A stretch of DNA of 64,000 nt, taken from Acidimicrobiaceae bacterium (GTDB lineage: Bacteria; Actinomycetota; Acidimicrobiia; Acidimicrobiales; Ilumatobacteraceae). The stretch is from NCBI GenBank assembly GCA_947467375.1, contig CANIHL010000003.1:1-64000 (forward strand), given 5' to 3'. The position numbers and the translations under genes were made by a program. This document shows positions 51,379 through 60,482 of this stretch, one piece after another. Numbering within the stretch: the first letter of the stretch is position 1; every line of letters begins with the position of its first letter. The notes beneath the pieces are model-generated. The model saw only the letters and a program-made list of their open reading frames with translations. It had not been told where the DNA came from and did not search any database.

Positions 51379-52686
51379 ATGCCAGCGAGCGATTTAGAGC
51401 AAATAGTCAACCTATGTAAGCGTCGCGGCTTTGTGTATCCAAGTGCCGAAATTTATGGTGGGTTCCGTTCCTCGTATGACTACGGTCCACTCGGTTCATT
51501 GATGTTGCGCAATGTGAAGGATGCATGGGTGCGCAGCATGGTTCAACAGCGAGACGATGTCGTACTCATTGACGCGGCCATTCTCGGTCCACCTCAAGTG
51601 TTTGAAGCAAGCGGTCACCTGTCTAATTTCAGCGACCCACTGGTCGATTGCACGGTTTGTAACCGCCGGTTCCGTGAAGATCAACTTGATGCTCGTGATT
51701 GCCCACAGAAGATGAAGGGCTGCACCTTCACCGAAGCGCGCGCATTCAACCTGATGTTCCAGACACATGCTGGCCCAGTTGAAGGCGAAGGCGCAACCGT
51801 GTACATGCGCCCTGAAACCGCACAGGGAATGTTTGTGAATTTTGCAAACGTGTTGCAAACATCGCGCAAGAAGCCACCGTTTGGTATTGCGCAGGTGGGC
51901 AAATCATTCCGCAACGAGATCACTCCAGGAAACTTCATTTTCCGTACCCGCGAATTCGAACAGATGGAAATGGAATATTTTGTTCCGCCTGCCGAGAGTG
52001 CCAAGTGGTACGAGTACTGGTGCGAAACGCGCATGCAGTGGTATATCGATTTGGGAATTCCAGCTGAAATGTTGCGTCTCCGTGCGCACGATGCCGACGA
52101 ACTGTCGCATTATTCCAGTGGTACGAGCGACATCGAATTCAAGTTTCCATGGGGCTGGGGTGAGCTCGAAGGAATTGCGCAACGCACGAACTTTGATCTC
52201 AATCGCCATGCCGAATTTTCAAAACAGAAACTTGATTATTTCGATCAGGCGACGAACGAACGGTATGTGCCATATGTAGTGGAACCAGCAGCTGGCGCTA
52301 ACCGCACCATGGCTGCGTTCTTGCTCGCTGCATACGACGAAGACATGGTGAACGATGAGCCACGAACGGTGTTGCGTCTACATCCTCGCCTGGCTCCGTA
52401 TCAGGTTGCTATTTTGCCGTTGTCTAAGAAGGACACGCTCACACCATTGGCGGACAGCATCTTCTCGAAACTCAGCAAACGGTATTACTGCGACTACGAC
52501 GAGACCCAAGCAATTGGACGTCGTTATCGCCGTCAGGATGAAATCGGTACGCCGTATTGCATCACCGTTGATTTCGATTCGCTCGAAGACGGTCAAGTCA
52601 CCATTCGCGAGCGTGATACGACGCAGCAAGAACGAGTGTCTATCGATCAACTCGAAAAAGTTCTTAGTGAAAAATTAGGGTTCTAA
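51379..52686 (+). CDS. glyS: Glycine-tRNA ligase
   Basis: 435 aa, single-chain (alpha2-type) glycyl-tRNA synthetase. KRRGFVYPSAEIYGGFRSSYDYGPLG at the start, class II motif 2 near GKSFRNEITPGNFIFRTREFEQMEMEYF, motif 3 region EPAAGANRTMAAFLLAAYDED, and an anticodon-binding domain with RRYRRQDEIGTPYCITVDF. It charges tRNA-Gly in the cytoplasm. Confidence 0.97.
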   Translation: MPASDLEQIVNLCKRRGFVYPSAEIYGGFRSSYDYGPLGSLMLRNVKDAWVRSMVQQRDDVVLIDAAILGPPQVFEASGHLSNFSDPLVDCTVCNRRFREDQLDARDCPQKMKGCTFTEARAFNLMFQTHAGPVEGEGATVYMRPETAQGMFVNFANVLQTSRKKPPFGIAQVGKSFRNEITPGNFIFRTREFEQMEMEYFVPPAESAKWYEYWCETRMQWYIDLGIPAEMLRLRAHDADELSHYSSGTSDIEFKFPWGWGELEGIAQRTNFDLNRHAEFSKQKLDYFDQATNERYVPYVVEPAAGANRTMAAFLLAAYDEDMVNDEPRTVLRLHPRLAPYQVAILPLSKKDTLTPLADSIFSKLSKRYYCDYDETQAIGRRYRRQDEIGTPYCITVDFDSLEDGQVTIRERDTTQQERVSIDQLEKVLSEKLGF

Positions 52687-52697
52687 CAGGAGGAATC

Positions 52698-53003
52698 ATG
52701 AGCAAAGTTGCAGTAGCAGTGAAGTTGAGAATCAAAGCTGGTCAGCGAGATGCGTTTACCGAAGCGGTAAAACCAGGACTAGCAACAGCACAAGGCGAGT
52801 CGGAGACACAGACGTACATTTTCCACCACGATGCGCTTGACGCTGATGTTGTGTGGTTCTACGAGTTGTACGCAAACCAAGATGCGATGAATGCGCACAT
52901 GGGTAGTGACGCATTCAAAGCTTTCTCCAAGTCGCTCGGCGAATTTGTTGATGGTGCACCTGAATTCAACTTGCTTACGCCGATTGGCGGCAAGGGACTC
53001 TAA
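52698..53003 (+). CDS. Antibiotic biosynthesis monooxygenase (ABM) domain protein
   Basis: 101 aa with AGGAGG upstream of the ATG. Dimeric ferredoxin-like ABM fold: VKLRIKAGQRDAFTEAV, TQTYIFHHDALDADVVWFYELYANQDAMNAHMGSDAFKAF. Members are quinol or haem oxygenases or have no known activity. It lies between glyS and trpC, with no obvious functional link. Confidence 0.88.
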   Translation: MSKVAVAVKLRIKAGQRDAFTEAVKPGLATAQGESETQTYIFHHDALDADVVWFYELYANQDAMNAHMGSDAFKAFSKSLGEFVDGAPEFNLLTPIGGKGL

Positions 53004-53006
53004 GCC

Positions 53007-53783
53007 TTGTATCTCGACAAGATCATCCAAAGCCATCGCGAATCTGCTTCGCATGACCAAAGAAACCTGGATGATCTTGTTGAGCAAGCGTTCGTACTTC
53101 CGGCTACTCGCGGGTTTGGTGAGCGGTTAGTTCGCGGCTCGCGCGATCGGCTTTGTGTTATTGCCGAGATCAAGCGCAAGTCACCTTCGAAAGGTGTTCT
53201 CCACGAGGGACTCGATGCCTCTCGCATTGCCGCGTTGTATGAACAGGGTGGCGCGTCTTGTTTGTCGGTGCTGACCGATGAGCATTTCTTTGGAGGCTCG
53301 GTTGAAGATTTACAGATCGCCCGAGCGAATACTGCACTTCCAGTTATTCGTAAAGACTTCACGGTTTCTGAATTTGATGTGGTTGATGCCCGATTGATGG
53401 GATCCGACTGTGTATTGCTGATCGCAGCTGCGCTAAGTGATGATGAGCTCGCACGATTTTTCGACCTAGCAACACATATCGGGCTTGATGTTCTTGTTGA
53501 AACTCATGACGAGAATGAATTGGAACGAGCTCTCAACATTGGTGCGAGCATCGTTGGTGTGAATCAACGTGACCTCATCACATTCGAAGTGGATCATGCA
53601 CGCGCAGAACGAATGGCCGCACTGATTCCCCCAACCGTGGTTCGTGTCGCTGAATCTGGTGTTCGCGATCTTCATGACGCTCGACGCCTGCGCGATGCTG
53701 GATATGACGCAGTTTTGGTGGGTGAGTCCATTGTTACTGCCACCGATCCAGCTGCTGCAGTACGTGATTTGATGGTGGTGTAA
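53007..53783 (+). CDS. trpC: Indole-3-glycerol-phosphate synthase (TrpC)
   Basis: 258 aa from a TTG. VIAEIKRKSPSKGVL (catalytic Lys), VLTDEHFFGG, LPVIRKDFTVSEFDVVDARLMGSD, VGVNQRDL and VAESGV are the TrpC blocks of the TIM barrel. It closes the indole ring in tryptophan synthesis. The trpC-trpF-trpB-trpA order follows directly. trpE, trpG and trpD are not in the window. Confidence 0.97.
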   Translation: MYLDKIIQSHRESASHDQRNLDDLVEQAFVLPATRGFGERLVRGSRDRLCVIAEIKRKSPSKGVLHEGLDASRIAALYEQGGASCLSVLTDEHFFGGSVEDLQIARANTALPVIRKDFTVSEFDVVDARLMGSDCVLLIAAALSDDELARFFDLATHIGLDVLVETHDENELERALNIGASIVGVNQRDLITFEVDHARAERMAALIPPTVVRVAESGVRDLHDARRLRDAGYDAVLVGESIVTATDPAAAVRDLMVV

Positions 53784-53785
53784 CC

Positions 53786-54394
53786 ATGTTCGTGAAGATT
53801 TGTGGAATTACGAACGAACAAGATGCGTTACTTGCGGTTGCGTTAGGCGCTGATGCACTTGGTTTTGTGTTTGCGCCAAGCCCTCGTCAGATATCCCCTG
53901 CACTCGCTCGCGAAATTGTTAAACGGTTGCCCCCAGAAACGGTGACTGTTGGAGTGTTCCGCAACGAAACCCCTTCTCGAATTGTTGAAATTGTTAACGA
54001 AGCCCGACTGCAAGGTGCGCAGTTGCATGGCCATGAAACCGCAGCGATGACCGCAGAGGTTGCAACTAACGTGCGTTTTGTTATTAAGGCAGTGGTAGCA
54101 GGGTCACAGGATGCAACACATGCCAATGATTTCTCTGCGGATGCGATTCTGGTTGATGGTCTGCATCCTGGATCTGGAACTGCGTATGACTGGGAATTAC
54201 TGCAAGATATTCCGACAGATATTCGGTTGATGCTCTCAGGTGGGCTTACTCCTGAAAATGTTGGCGCGGGAATTATGCAGGTTCGACCTTGGGGTGTGGA
54301 CGTGAGCAGCGGCGTGGAAAAATCTCCTGGTCAAAAGGACGCTGTGAAATTGCGTCACTTCATTACAAATGCTCGAGATGCGGTGCTCGGCTAG
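53786..54394 (+). CDS. trpF: Phosphoribosylanthranilate isomerase (TrpF)
   Basis: 202 aa. [16 protein letters not shown] with the catalytic Cys, [32 protein letters not shown] with the catalytic Asp, and [10 protein letters not shown] for phosphate binding. It provides the substrate for TrpC. A dedicated TrpF is notable only because many actinobacteria use PriA instead. It begins three bases after trpC. Confidence 0.96.
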   Translation: MFVKICGITNEQDALLAVALGADALGFVFAPSPRQISPALAREIVKRLPPETVTVGVFRNETPSRIVEIVNEARLQGAQLHGHETAAMTAEVATNVRFVIKAVVAGSQDATHANDFSADAILVDGLHPGSGTAYDWELLQDIPTDIRLMLSGGLTPENVGAGIMQVRPWGVDVSSGVEKSPGQKDAVKLRHFITNARDAVLG

Positions 54395-54428
54395 GCCGAC
54401 GCACAGCCTTCGCAAGTACATTAGAAGC

Positions 54429-55580
54429 ATGTTGACAACGCCTGGTGCCGATGGACGTTTTGGGGAATTCGGTGGGCGTTATGTCCCTGAAACCCTCGTA
54501 CCTGCATGCCAAGAACTTGAAGCTGCGTTTAATGAAGCGTGGAATGACCAAGCTTTTAGAACCGAACTAAACGATCTTCTGCGTGACTACGCAGGTCGGC
54601 CTTCCATTTTGACGGAATGTCACAACTTGGGTCGCAAACTTGGCATTCGATTAATCCTGAAGCGTGAAGACCTGAACCACACCGGTTCACACAAAATCAA
54701 TAGCGTGCTCGGTCAAGCGCTTCTCGCAAAGCGCATGGGCAAGAAGCGCATTGTTGCCGAGACGGGTGCAGGTCAACACGGTGTTGCGTCAGCTACTGCG
54801 GCAGCATTGCTCGGTCTCGGATGCAAGGTGTACATGGGCGAAGTAGACGTCGAACGTCAAGCATTGAATGTGTTCAGAATGCGTTTGCTTGGTTCGGAAG
54901 TAGTGCCAGCAAAGTCGGGTAGTCGCACGTTGAAAGACGCTGTGAATGAAGCAATGCGCGACTGGGTAGCAACGGTTGAACACACGTATTACGCAATTGG
55001 CTCGGTTATGGGACCGCATCCTTATCCGTACATGGTTCGACAATTTCAAAGTGTGATTGGAACTGAAGCTCATGCGCAGTGTCGCGAGTTGCTGGGCACC
55101 GATCCTGATGTCGTCGCAGCATGTGTTGGTGGCGGATCAAACGCGATCGGAATTTTCTCTGGTTTCGTCGATACCCATGCTCGACTAATCGGTGTCGAAC
55201 CAGCTGGCGGAGCAGCGGTTGGTCGCGGTGTTCCTGGAGTTGTTCACGGAATGCGCAGCTACTTAATGCAAGACGAATACGGCCAAGTGCAAGAAGCTCA
55301 ATCAATTAGTGCGGGCCTCGATTATCCAGGTGTCGGTCCTGAGCACTCGTATTTGGCTTCCATTGGTCGCGCTGAATACCCGAGCGTCACCGATGCGGAA
55401 GTTATTGAAGGTTTCCAACTGCTAGCAAAAACAGAAGGAATCATTCCGGCTCTCGAATGCGCGCACGTTGTTGCCTGGATTGCACGTGAGGCGCCAAAGA
55501 TGCAAGGCAAGACCGTGCTGATGAATTTGTCGGGCAGAGGCGACAAAGACGTTGCTCAAATGATGGACATTTTGGGTTAG
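54429..55580 (+). CDS. trpB: Tryptophan synthase beta chain (TrpB)
   Basis: 383 aa from the ATG at 54429. [38 protein letters not shown] with the PLP Lys, [23 protein letters not shown] (phosphate loop) and HVVAWI. It converts indole and serine to tryptophan as the alpha-beta complex with TrpA, encoded four bases downstream. Confidence 0.98.
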   Translation: MLTTPGADGRFGEFGGRYVPETLVPACQELEAAFNEAWNDQAFRTELNDLLRDYAGRPSILTECHNLGRKLGIRLILKREDLNHTGSHKINSVLGQALLAKRMGKKRIVAETGAGQHGVASATAAALLGLGCKVYMGEVDVERQALNVFRMRLLGSEVVPAKSGSRTLKDAVNEAMRDWVATVEHTYYAIGSVMGPHPYPYMVRQFQSVIGTEAHAQCRELLGTDPDVVAACVGGGSNAIGIFSGFVDTHARLIGVEPAGGAAVGRGVPGVVHGMRSYLMQDEYGQVQEAQSISAGLDYPGVGPEHSYLASIGRAEYPSVTDAEVIEGFQLLAKTEGIIPALECAHVVAWIAREAPKMQGKTVLMNLSGRGDKDVAQMMDILG

Positions 55581-55583
55581 GCC

Positions 55584-56381
55584 ATGTCAGTGCTTCACAC
55601 AGGAAAACTTGAAACTCATCTGCGCTCACGCCGAGAGGCTGGACGCAAACTGCTCGTTCCATACATTACCGGTGGCTATCTAGGTTGGACCGATGCAGTA
55701 CGAGCAGCCGCTGCAAATGGTGCAGATGCAATCGAAATTGGTATCCCGTTTTCCGATCCAGTGATGGATGGCCCGATGATTCAGCTTGCATCGGAACAAG
55801 CACTTGAGCGTGGCGCAACGCCATTATCGATTTTGCAGGGATTGCGAACGATTGATATCGACATTCCTCTTGCCGTCATGTGTTACTACAACACGGTGCA
55901 CTCCGCTGGAAACGAGCGGTTCTCAAGTTCTTTGGCGGAAGCAGGCGTGTGTGCGGCAATTGTTCCTGATCTTCCGTTAGAGGAAGCAACTGACTGGTGC
56001 ATTGCAGCCGATAAAGCCGGAATTGAAACTGTCATGTTGGCTGCACCGACAGCACCCGAGGAACGTCTTCCAAGAATTTTACAACGCTGCAATGGTTTCG
56101 TTTATGCGGTTGGTCTGCTTGGAGTAACAGGAGAGCGCGATGAATTGGCAAGCACCGCCACAAAGCTTGCTGCTCGATTGAAGGCGCTGACTGAAGTTCC
56201 AGTGCTTATAGGCGTTGGTGTATCGAATGCGGCGCAGGCTGTAGAAGCATCTGTAGTGGCCGACGGAGTAGTTATGGGTGCTTCGGTTATGCGTCGATTG
56301 ATTGAACACGATGCCGATGCTGTTGGTGAATATATTGCGGAAGTTCGTCAGGCTCTCGATGCCTCTACCGGATTGAAGTAA
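55584..56381 (+). CDS. trpA: Tryptophan synthase alpha chain (TrpA)
   Basis: 265 aa. IEIGIPFSDPVMDGPMIQ carries both catalytic acids (Glu and Asp), with VMCYYNTV, GFVYAVGLLGVTGER and VLIGVGVSNAAQA completing the barrel. It releases indole to TrpB. Last gene of the trpCFBA set; bcp follows ten bases on. Confidence 0.97.
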   Translation: MSVLHTGKLETHLRSRREAGRKLLVPYITGGYLGWTDAVRAAAANGADAIEIGIPFSDPVMDGPMIQLASEQALERGATPLSILQGLRTIDIDIPLAVMCYYNTVHSAGNERFSSSLAEAGVCAAIVPDLPLEEATDWCIAADKAGIETVMLAAPTAPEERLPRILQRCNGFVYAVGLLGVTGERDELASTATKLAARLKALTEVPVLIGVGVSNAAQAVEASVVADGVVMGASVMRRLIEHDADAVGEYIAEVRQALDASTGLK

Positions 56382-56390
56382 GTTCGTTCT

Positions 56391-56843
56391 ATGTTGAAGG
56401 AAGGTTCTGTCGCTCCGGCAATTGAGTTGCTCGATCAGAATGGGAAGAAACTCTCGCTACAGAAGTATGCAAAACGCAAAGTGCTGGTGTATTTCTACCC
56501 AAAGGCCGACACTCCAGGTTGCACACAACAATCGTGTGGACTGCGGGACATTGCAGATCAAATCGGCCGAACCGCAATCATTGGTATCAGCCCCGACTTG
56601 CCTGCAAAGCAATTGAAGTTTGATGAAAAATATGAACTCGGCTTTCCGTTGCTTTCGGATTCGGAAAACAAAGTTGCCAAGGCTTACAAAGTGTGGAAAA
56701 AGAAGTCAATGTATGGTCGTGAATACATGGGTATCGAACGATCGGCATTTCTGATTGGTACAGATGGCACCATCCTGAAGGCGTGGTACAAGATTTCGCC
56801 GAAGGACACACCTGCAAAATTGCTAGAAGCCCTGGGTAAGTAA
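56391..56843 (+). CDS. bcp: Thioredoxin-dependent peroxiredoxin (BCP/PrxQ)
   Basis: 150 aa. YFYPKADTPGCTQQSCGLRD has the peroxidatic Cys and the second Cys five residues later, as in BCP/PrxQ. VIGISPDLPAKQLKFDEKYELGFPLLSD completes the fold. It reduces hydroperoxides using thioredoxin. The stop overlaps the next gene's start by one base. Confidence 0.95.
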   Translation: MLKEGSVAPAIELLDQNGKKLSLQKYAKRKVLVYFYPKADTPGCTQQSCGLRDIADQIGRTAIIGISPDLPAKQLKFDEKYELGFPLLSDSENKVAKAYKVWKKKSMYGREYMGIERSAFLIGTDGTILKAWYKISPKDTPAKLLEALGK

Positions 56844-57268
56844 TGACATTCCCAAAGCCAGCAGACTTAATCGCTCATCGCGAGCCATTTATTTTTGTTG
56901 ATGAAATCACTGAGTTGACTCCCGGTATTTCGGCTTCAACAATTTGGAAGTTGACAGGTAACGAATGGTTCTTCGCAGGACACTTTCCAGGTCGACCAAC
57001 ACTGCCTGGTGTTCTCATGTGCGAGGCCATTGCGCAAACGGGAGCTCTCGCAATTGTGAGTGATCCGAAGTTTGCCGGCAAGCTTCCGCTGTTTGGTGGG
57101 CTCGATGGTGCACGGTTTAGGCGACAGGTATTGCCTGGCGACACGCTTGAGATTTCGGCCAATATCGGTCGGATGTCGGCACGTGCTGGCAAGGGCACGG
57201 GAGTTGCAAAAGTAAATGGCGAGATCGCATGCGAATGCGAATTGTTATTCGTCGTTGTTGACGCGTGA
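56843..57268 (+). CDS. fabZ: FabZ-like 3-hydroxyacyl-ACP dehydratase
   Basis: 141 aa hot-dog protein. GHFPGRPTLPGVLMCEAIAQTGALAIV carries the FabZ His and Glu positions, and FGGLDGARFRRQVLPGDTLEI is the substrate groove. It acts in fatty-acid elongation, consistent with the adjacent fab operon, with which it is convergent (one base apart). Confidence 0.93.
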   Translation: MTFPKPADLIAHREPFIFVDEITELTPGISASTIWKLTGNEWFFAGHFPGRPTLPGVLMCEAIAQTGALAIVSDPKFAGKLPLFGGLDGARFRRQVLPGDTLEISANIGRMSARAGKGTGVAKVNGEIACECELLFVVVDA

Positions 57269-57269
57269 G

Positions 57270-58454
57270 TTATTTGTAAGGCGAAATAATCACGGAGCCG
57301 TTATGGCCACCGAAACCGAAGTTGTTCGAAATAGTAGGGCCTGGTTCCCAAGGGCGTGCCGACTCGGTGACGACATCGATATTCATGTCTTCGCTGATTG
57401 ATTGAGTTCCGGCAGTTGGTGGAATCAACTTCTTTTCCATGCTGAGCAGCACAGCTGCAGCTTCAAGGGCGCCTGCTGCACCTAGCGGGTGACCAGTTAC
57501 GCCTTTGATTGACACGACCGGAACCGTGCCCTTGCCGAATACCGTTTCAATGGCTTGGGCTTCGGCTGCGTCGTTTAACGGAGTGCTCGTGCCATGGGCG
57601 TTGATCTGTTTGATGTCACTTGGTTGTAGGCCAGCGTCTTCAAGGGCCAACTGCATGCAACGAGAAGCGCCTACACCGCCAGGCGATGGTGCAGTGATGT
57701 GGTGAGCGTCAGCATTGCTAGCAGCTCCAACAATTTCGGCAATGATGGTCGCTCCACGAGCGATAGCCAAGTCCATGCGCTCGAGCACGAACACGGCGGA
57801 ACCTTCGCCCATGATGAAACCATCGCGCGTTGCATCGAATGGTTTGCTGACCAGCGTGCTGGACAATGCAGTCATATTGCTAAAACCCGCGAGGGCAGTA
57901 ATGGTGGCCGCACTTTCGGCGCCGCCCGTTACAACCGCATCGCAACGACCCCACGCAATGAGTCGTGCTGCATTGCCAATTGCGTGTGTGGCAGCAGCGC
58001 ACGCCGTGCAAATGGTTTCGGCAGGACCTTGAAATCCGTAGCGCATGGAAATTGCTGCGCCTGATGCGTTCGACATCATCATGGGAACAAGGAATGGAGA
58101 AACGCGACGCTCGCCCTTTTCAACTCGCGTGATCACATTTTCTTCGAGTGTTCGCAGACCGCCAATACCCGTTCCGAAGATCGTTCCGATACGTGTGTGG
58201 TCGTAAGGCAATTCGCCAGATTGGGCGAGTGCTTCACCTGCTGCTGCTAACGCAAACTGTTCGCAACGGTCCGACCGGCGTGCATCTTTTGGATTGTCGA
58301 AATAGGGAAGTGGATCCCAGTTTTCAATCTCAATCGATTTAGCTCCAGTGAACCCTGGACCAAGCAGTCCTGCCCAAAAGGCTTCTTTGCCGATGCCGCA
58401 TGGTGCAACCACTCCGTAACCGGTAATGGCTATGCGATGTCCAGCTCCTTGCAT
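57270..58454 (-). CDS. fabF: 3-oxoacyl-ACP synthase II (FabF)
   Basis: 394 aa thiolase-fold condensing enzyme. Catalytic triad visible: Cys in TICTACAAATHAIG, His in NAHGTSTPLNDAAE and His in KGVTGHPLGAAGALE, with the C-terminal NNFGFGGHNGS. Elongates acyl-ACP with malonyl-ACP. Last gene of fabD-fabH-fabG-acpP-fabF; acpP ends 21 bases upstream. Confidence 0.97.
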   Translation of the reverse strand: MQGAGHRIAITGYGVVAPCGIGKEAFWAGLLGPGFTGAKSIEIENWDPLPYFDNPKDARRSDRCEQFALAAAGEALAQSGELPYDHTRIGTIFGTGIGGLRTLEENVITRVEKGERRVSPFLVPMMMSNASGAAISMRYGFQGPAETICTACAAATHAIGNAARLIAWGRCDAVVTGGAESAATITALAGFSNMTALSSTLVSKPFDATRDGFIMGEGSAVFVLERMDLAIARGATIIAEIVGAASNADAHHITAPSPGGVGASRCMQLALEDAGLQPSDIKQINAHGTSTPLNDAAEAQAIETVFGKGTVPVVSIKGVTGHPLGAAGALEAAAVLLSMEKKLIPPTAGTQSISEDMNIDVVTESARPWEPGPTISNNFGFGGHNGSVIISPYK

Positions 58455-58475
58455 GCGCTGCGAGGCTGCCGAGAC

Positions 58476-58715
58476 TTACTTGACTTTTGAAGTGACGAGC
58501 GCGAAGGCTTTGCCGACAGTGTCGACGCCTTCAAGATCGGACTCAGGTACTTCGATACCGAATTCTTCTTCAAGTGCCATGACCAACTCGACGAGGTCGA
58601 GGCTGTCTGCATCAAGGTCATCGCCGAAACTTGCTTCTGGAGTGATCTTCGAAGCGTCAACTGACAACACGTCTACTGCACACTTGGTGAAACGTACAAA
58701 CAATTCCTGGCTCAT
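58476..58715 (-). CDS. acpP: Acyl carrier protein
   Basis: 79 aa, acidic. The 4'-phosphopantetheine Ser lies in DDLDADSLDLVELVMALEEEF. Carries fatty-acid intermediates between the fab enzymes encoded on both sides. Slightly basic C-terminal end (ALVTSKVK). Confidence 0.97.
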   Translation of the reverse strand: MSQELFVRFTKCAVDVLSVDASKITPEASFGDDLDADSLDLVELVMALEEEFGIEVPESDLEGVDTVGKAFALVTSKVK

Positions 58716-58774
58716 GATTTTCTCCTTGGTTTTCGTTGCGCAAACAGAGTACTACGCGGACAATGGGAAAGGGC

Positions 58775-59497
58775 TTAATGTCCCATGCCGAGGCCACCAT
58801 CAACAGGGATTACGGCGCCTGTGATGTAAGCGGCTGCTGGACTTGCAAGAAATGTCACAACGCCTGCGATTTCGTCAACCGTTCCGGTGCGTCCGAGTGG
58901 AACGGCAGATGTGAGTTCTTCAAGGCGTTTCTCGCCAAGAGCCGCAGTCATGTCTGTGTCGATTGGCCCAGGTGCAACCACATTGACGGTGATTGAGCGG
59001 GATCCCAATTCGCGTGCCAGTGATCGCGCGAGGCCAACTAGTCCAGCCTTGCTTGCTGAGTAGTTCGCCTGTCCTGCCGAACCGAGCAACGCAACAACGC
59101 TTGACATCAAAATAATGCGACCCGAACGTGCACGAAGCATTCCCTGAGTTGCGCGTTTGCACACTCGATAGGCAGCAGTGAGGTTTGCGTCGATCACGGA
59201 TGCAAAATCATCTTCGCCCATGCGCAGAAGTAGTCCGTCTCGTGTTATGCCGGCGTTTGATACGAGCACTTGAACAGGTCCAAACTTCTCTTCGATCGCC
59301 TTGAATGCGTTATCGACATCGTCGTTATTCGTCACGTCGCATTTCACTGCAAAGAAATCATCTGGTGGTGGCGAAGAGTTGTAGGTGACTGCAACATGGT
59401 CTCCAAGTGCGGCGAAATGACGCGCGCAAGCGAGACCGATTCCACGTGAACCGCCGGTTACTAACACCACACGTGGTGACGCAGAGGCGTTACTCAT
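58775..59497 (-). CDS. fabG: 3-oxoacyl-ACP reductase (FabG)
   Basis: 240 aa SDR. TGGSRGIGLA loop, VSNAGITRDGLLLRM, Ser in LMSSVVALLG, Y-x3-K in YSASKAG, ending VIPVDGGLGMGH. NADPH-dependent reduction of 3-oxoacyl-ACP. The start overlaps the fabH stop by four bases (ATGA). Confidence 0.96.
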   Translation of the reverse strand: MSNASASPRVVLVTGGSRGIGLACARHFAALGDHVAVTYNSSPPPDDFFAVKCDVTNNDDVDNAFKAIEEKFGPVQVLVSNAGITRDGLLLRMGEDDFASVIDANLTAAYRVCKRATQGMLRARSGRIILMSSVVALLGSAGQANYSASKAGLVGLARSLARELGSRSITVNVVAPGPIDTDMTAALGEKRLEELTSAVPLGRTGTVDEIAGVVTFLASPAAAYITGAVIPVDGGLGMGH

Positions 59498-60471
59498 ACT
59501 CGAAGTCCCTTTCCGTTCCAGCGCAACACTGCACTTGCGGCTGTCATTCCCGCACCGAAACCGACAACTAACACCAAATCGCCTTCGCGCAAGTTACGCC
59601 CACTCATGGCCCCACCGTTTGCGGCATCGAACAATGCAAGAGGGATGCTTGCAGAAGAGGTGTTTCCTGTTTCATGCAAAACCGTGCTCGTGCGATCCAT
59701 TGGAATGCCAAGCCTGTCGCAGGCCGCGCTAATGATTCGCGTGTTGGCTTGGTGGGGAACGATGAGTGCGATGTCGTCTGCAGTCACTCCGGCAATGTGC
59801 ATGGACTTTTGTGCTGAATCCACCATGATGCGAACTGCGCGACGAAATACCTCTTTGCCGTCCATGTGAATGTTGCCGCCGATTTCGGCGTACAACAAAT
59901 CTTCGGCAGATCCATCTGCGTCTAAATCCCAACCGAGCAATTCGCTTGGGCCTGTTGTTGCTTCAATGACTGCAGCGCCAGAACCATCCGCGAACAAAAT
60001 TGCGGTATTGCGATCGGTCCAGTCGGTAATGCGCGACAGTGTGTCGGTGCCAATGAGAAGAACCTTTTTGGATCCCATTGCGATAAGTCCGTGTGCAACG
60101 ACAAGGCCATATACGAAACCGGAGCAAGCTGCATTGATGTCAAAAGCTCCGCATGTCAAACCAAGTGAATTTTGCACTGTTGCAGAAGTTGCTGGAACCT
60201 GACGGTCAGGGGTTGTGGTGGACAGCACCAAGGCATCGATCTGATCGGCAGAAACTCCAGCCATTTCCAGTGCGATTCGTCCGCTTTCTACGGAAAGTTC
60301 AGCGGTACTGCCGCCAATGTGTCGGCGATGGATACCGGTGCGTTCGCGAATCCACTCATCTGATGTATCCATGGTCTTGGACAGGTCATCGTTGGTCACC
60401 ACTTTTGATGGGAGAGCGGTTCCCCAACCGGTGATAACGCCGCCAATGGCGTGAGTAGGAATTGTTGGCAT
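59494..60471 (-). CDS. fabH: 3-oxoacyl-ACP synthase III (FabH)
   Basis: 325 aa from the ATG at 60471 (MPTIPTHAIGG). Catalytic Cys in INAACSGFVYGL, His in IVPHQANTRI and Asn in HETGNTSSASIPLAL. Starts fatty-acid chains from acyl-CoA and malonyl-ACP. It follows fabD with 11 bases between. Confidence 0.97.
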   Translation of the reverse strand: MPTIPTHAIGGVITGWGTALPSKVVTNDDLSKTMDTSDEWIRERTGIHRRHIGGSTAELSVESGRIALEMAGVSADQIDALVLSTTTPDRQVPATSATVQNSLGLTCGAFDINAACSGFVYGLVVAHGLIAMGSKKVLLIGTDTLSRITDWTDRNTAILFADGSGAAVIEATTGPSELLGWDLDADGSAEDLLYAEIGGNIHMDGKEVFRRAVRIMVDSAQKSMHIAGVTADDIALIVPHQANTRIISAACDRLGIPMDRTSTVLHETGNTSSASIPLALFDAANGGAMSGRNLREGDLVLVVGFGAGMTAASAVLRWNGKGLRV

Positions 60472-60482
60472 GCGAAAGAACC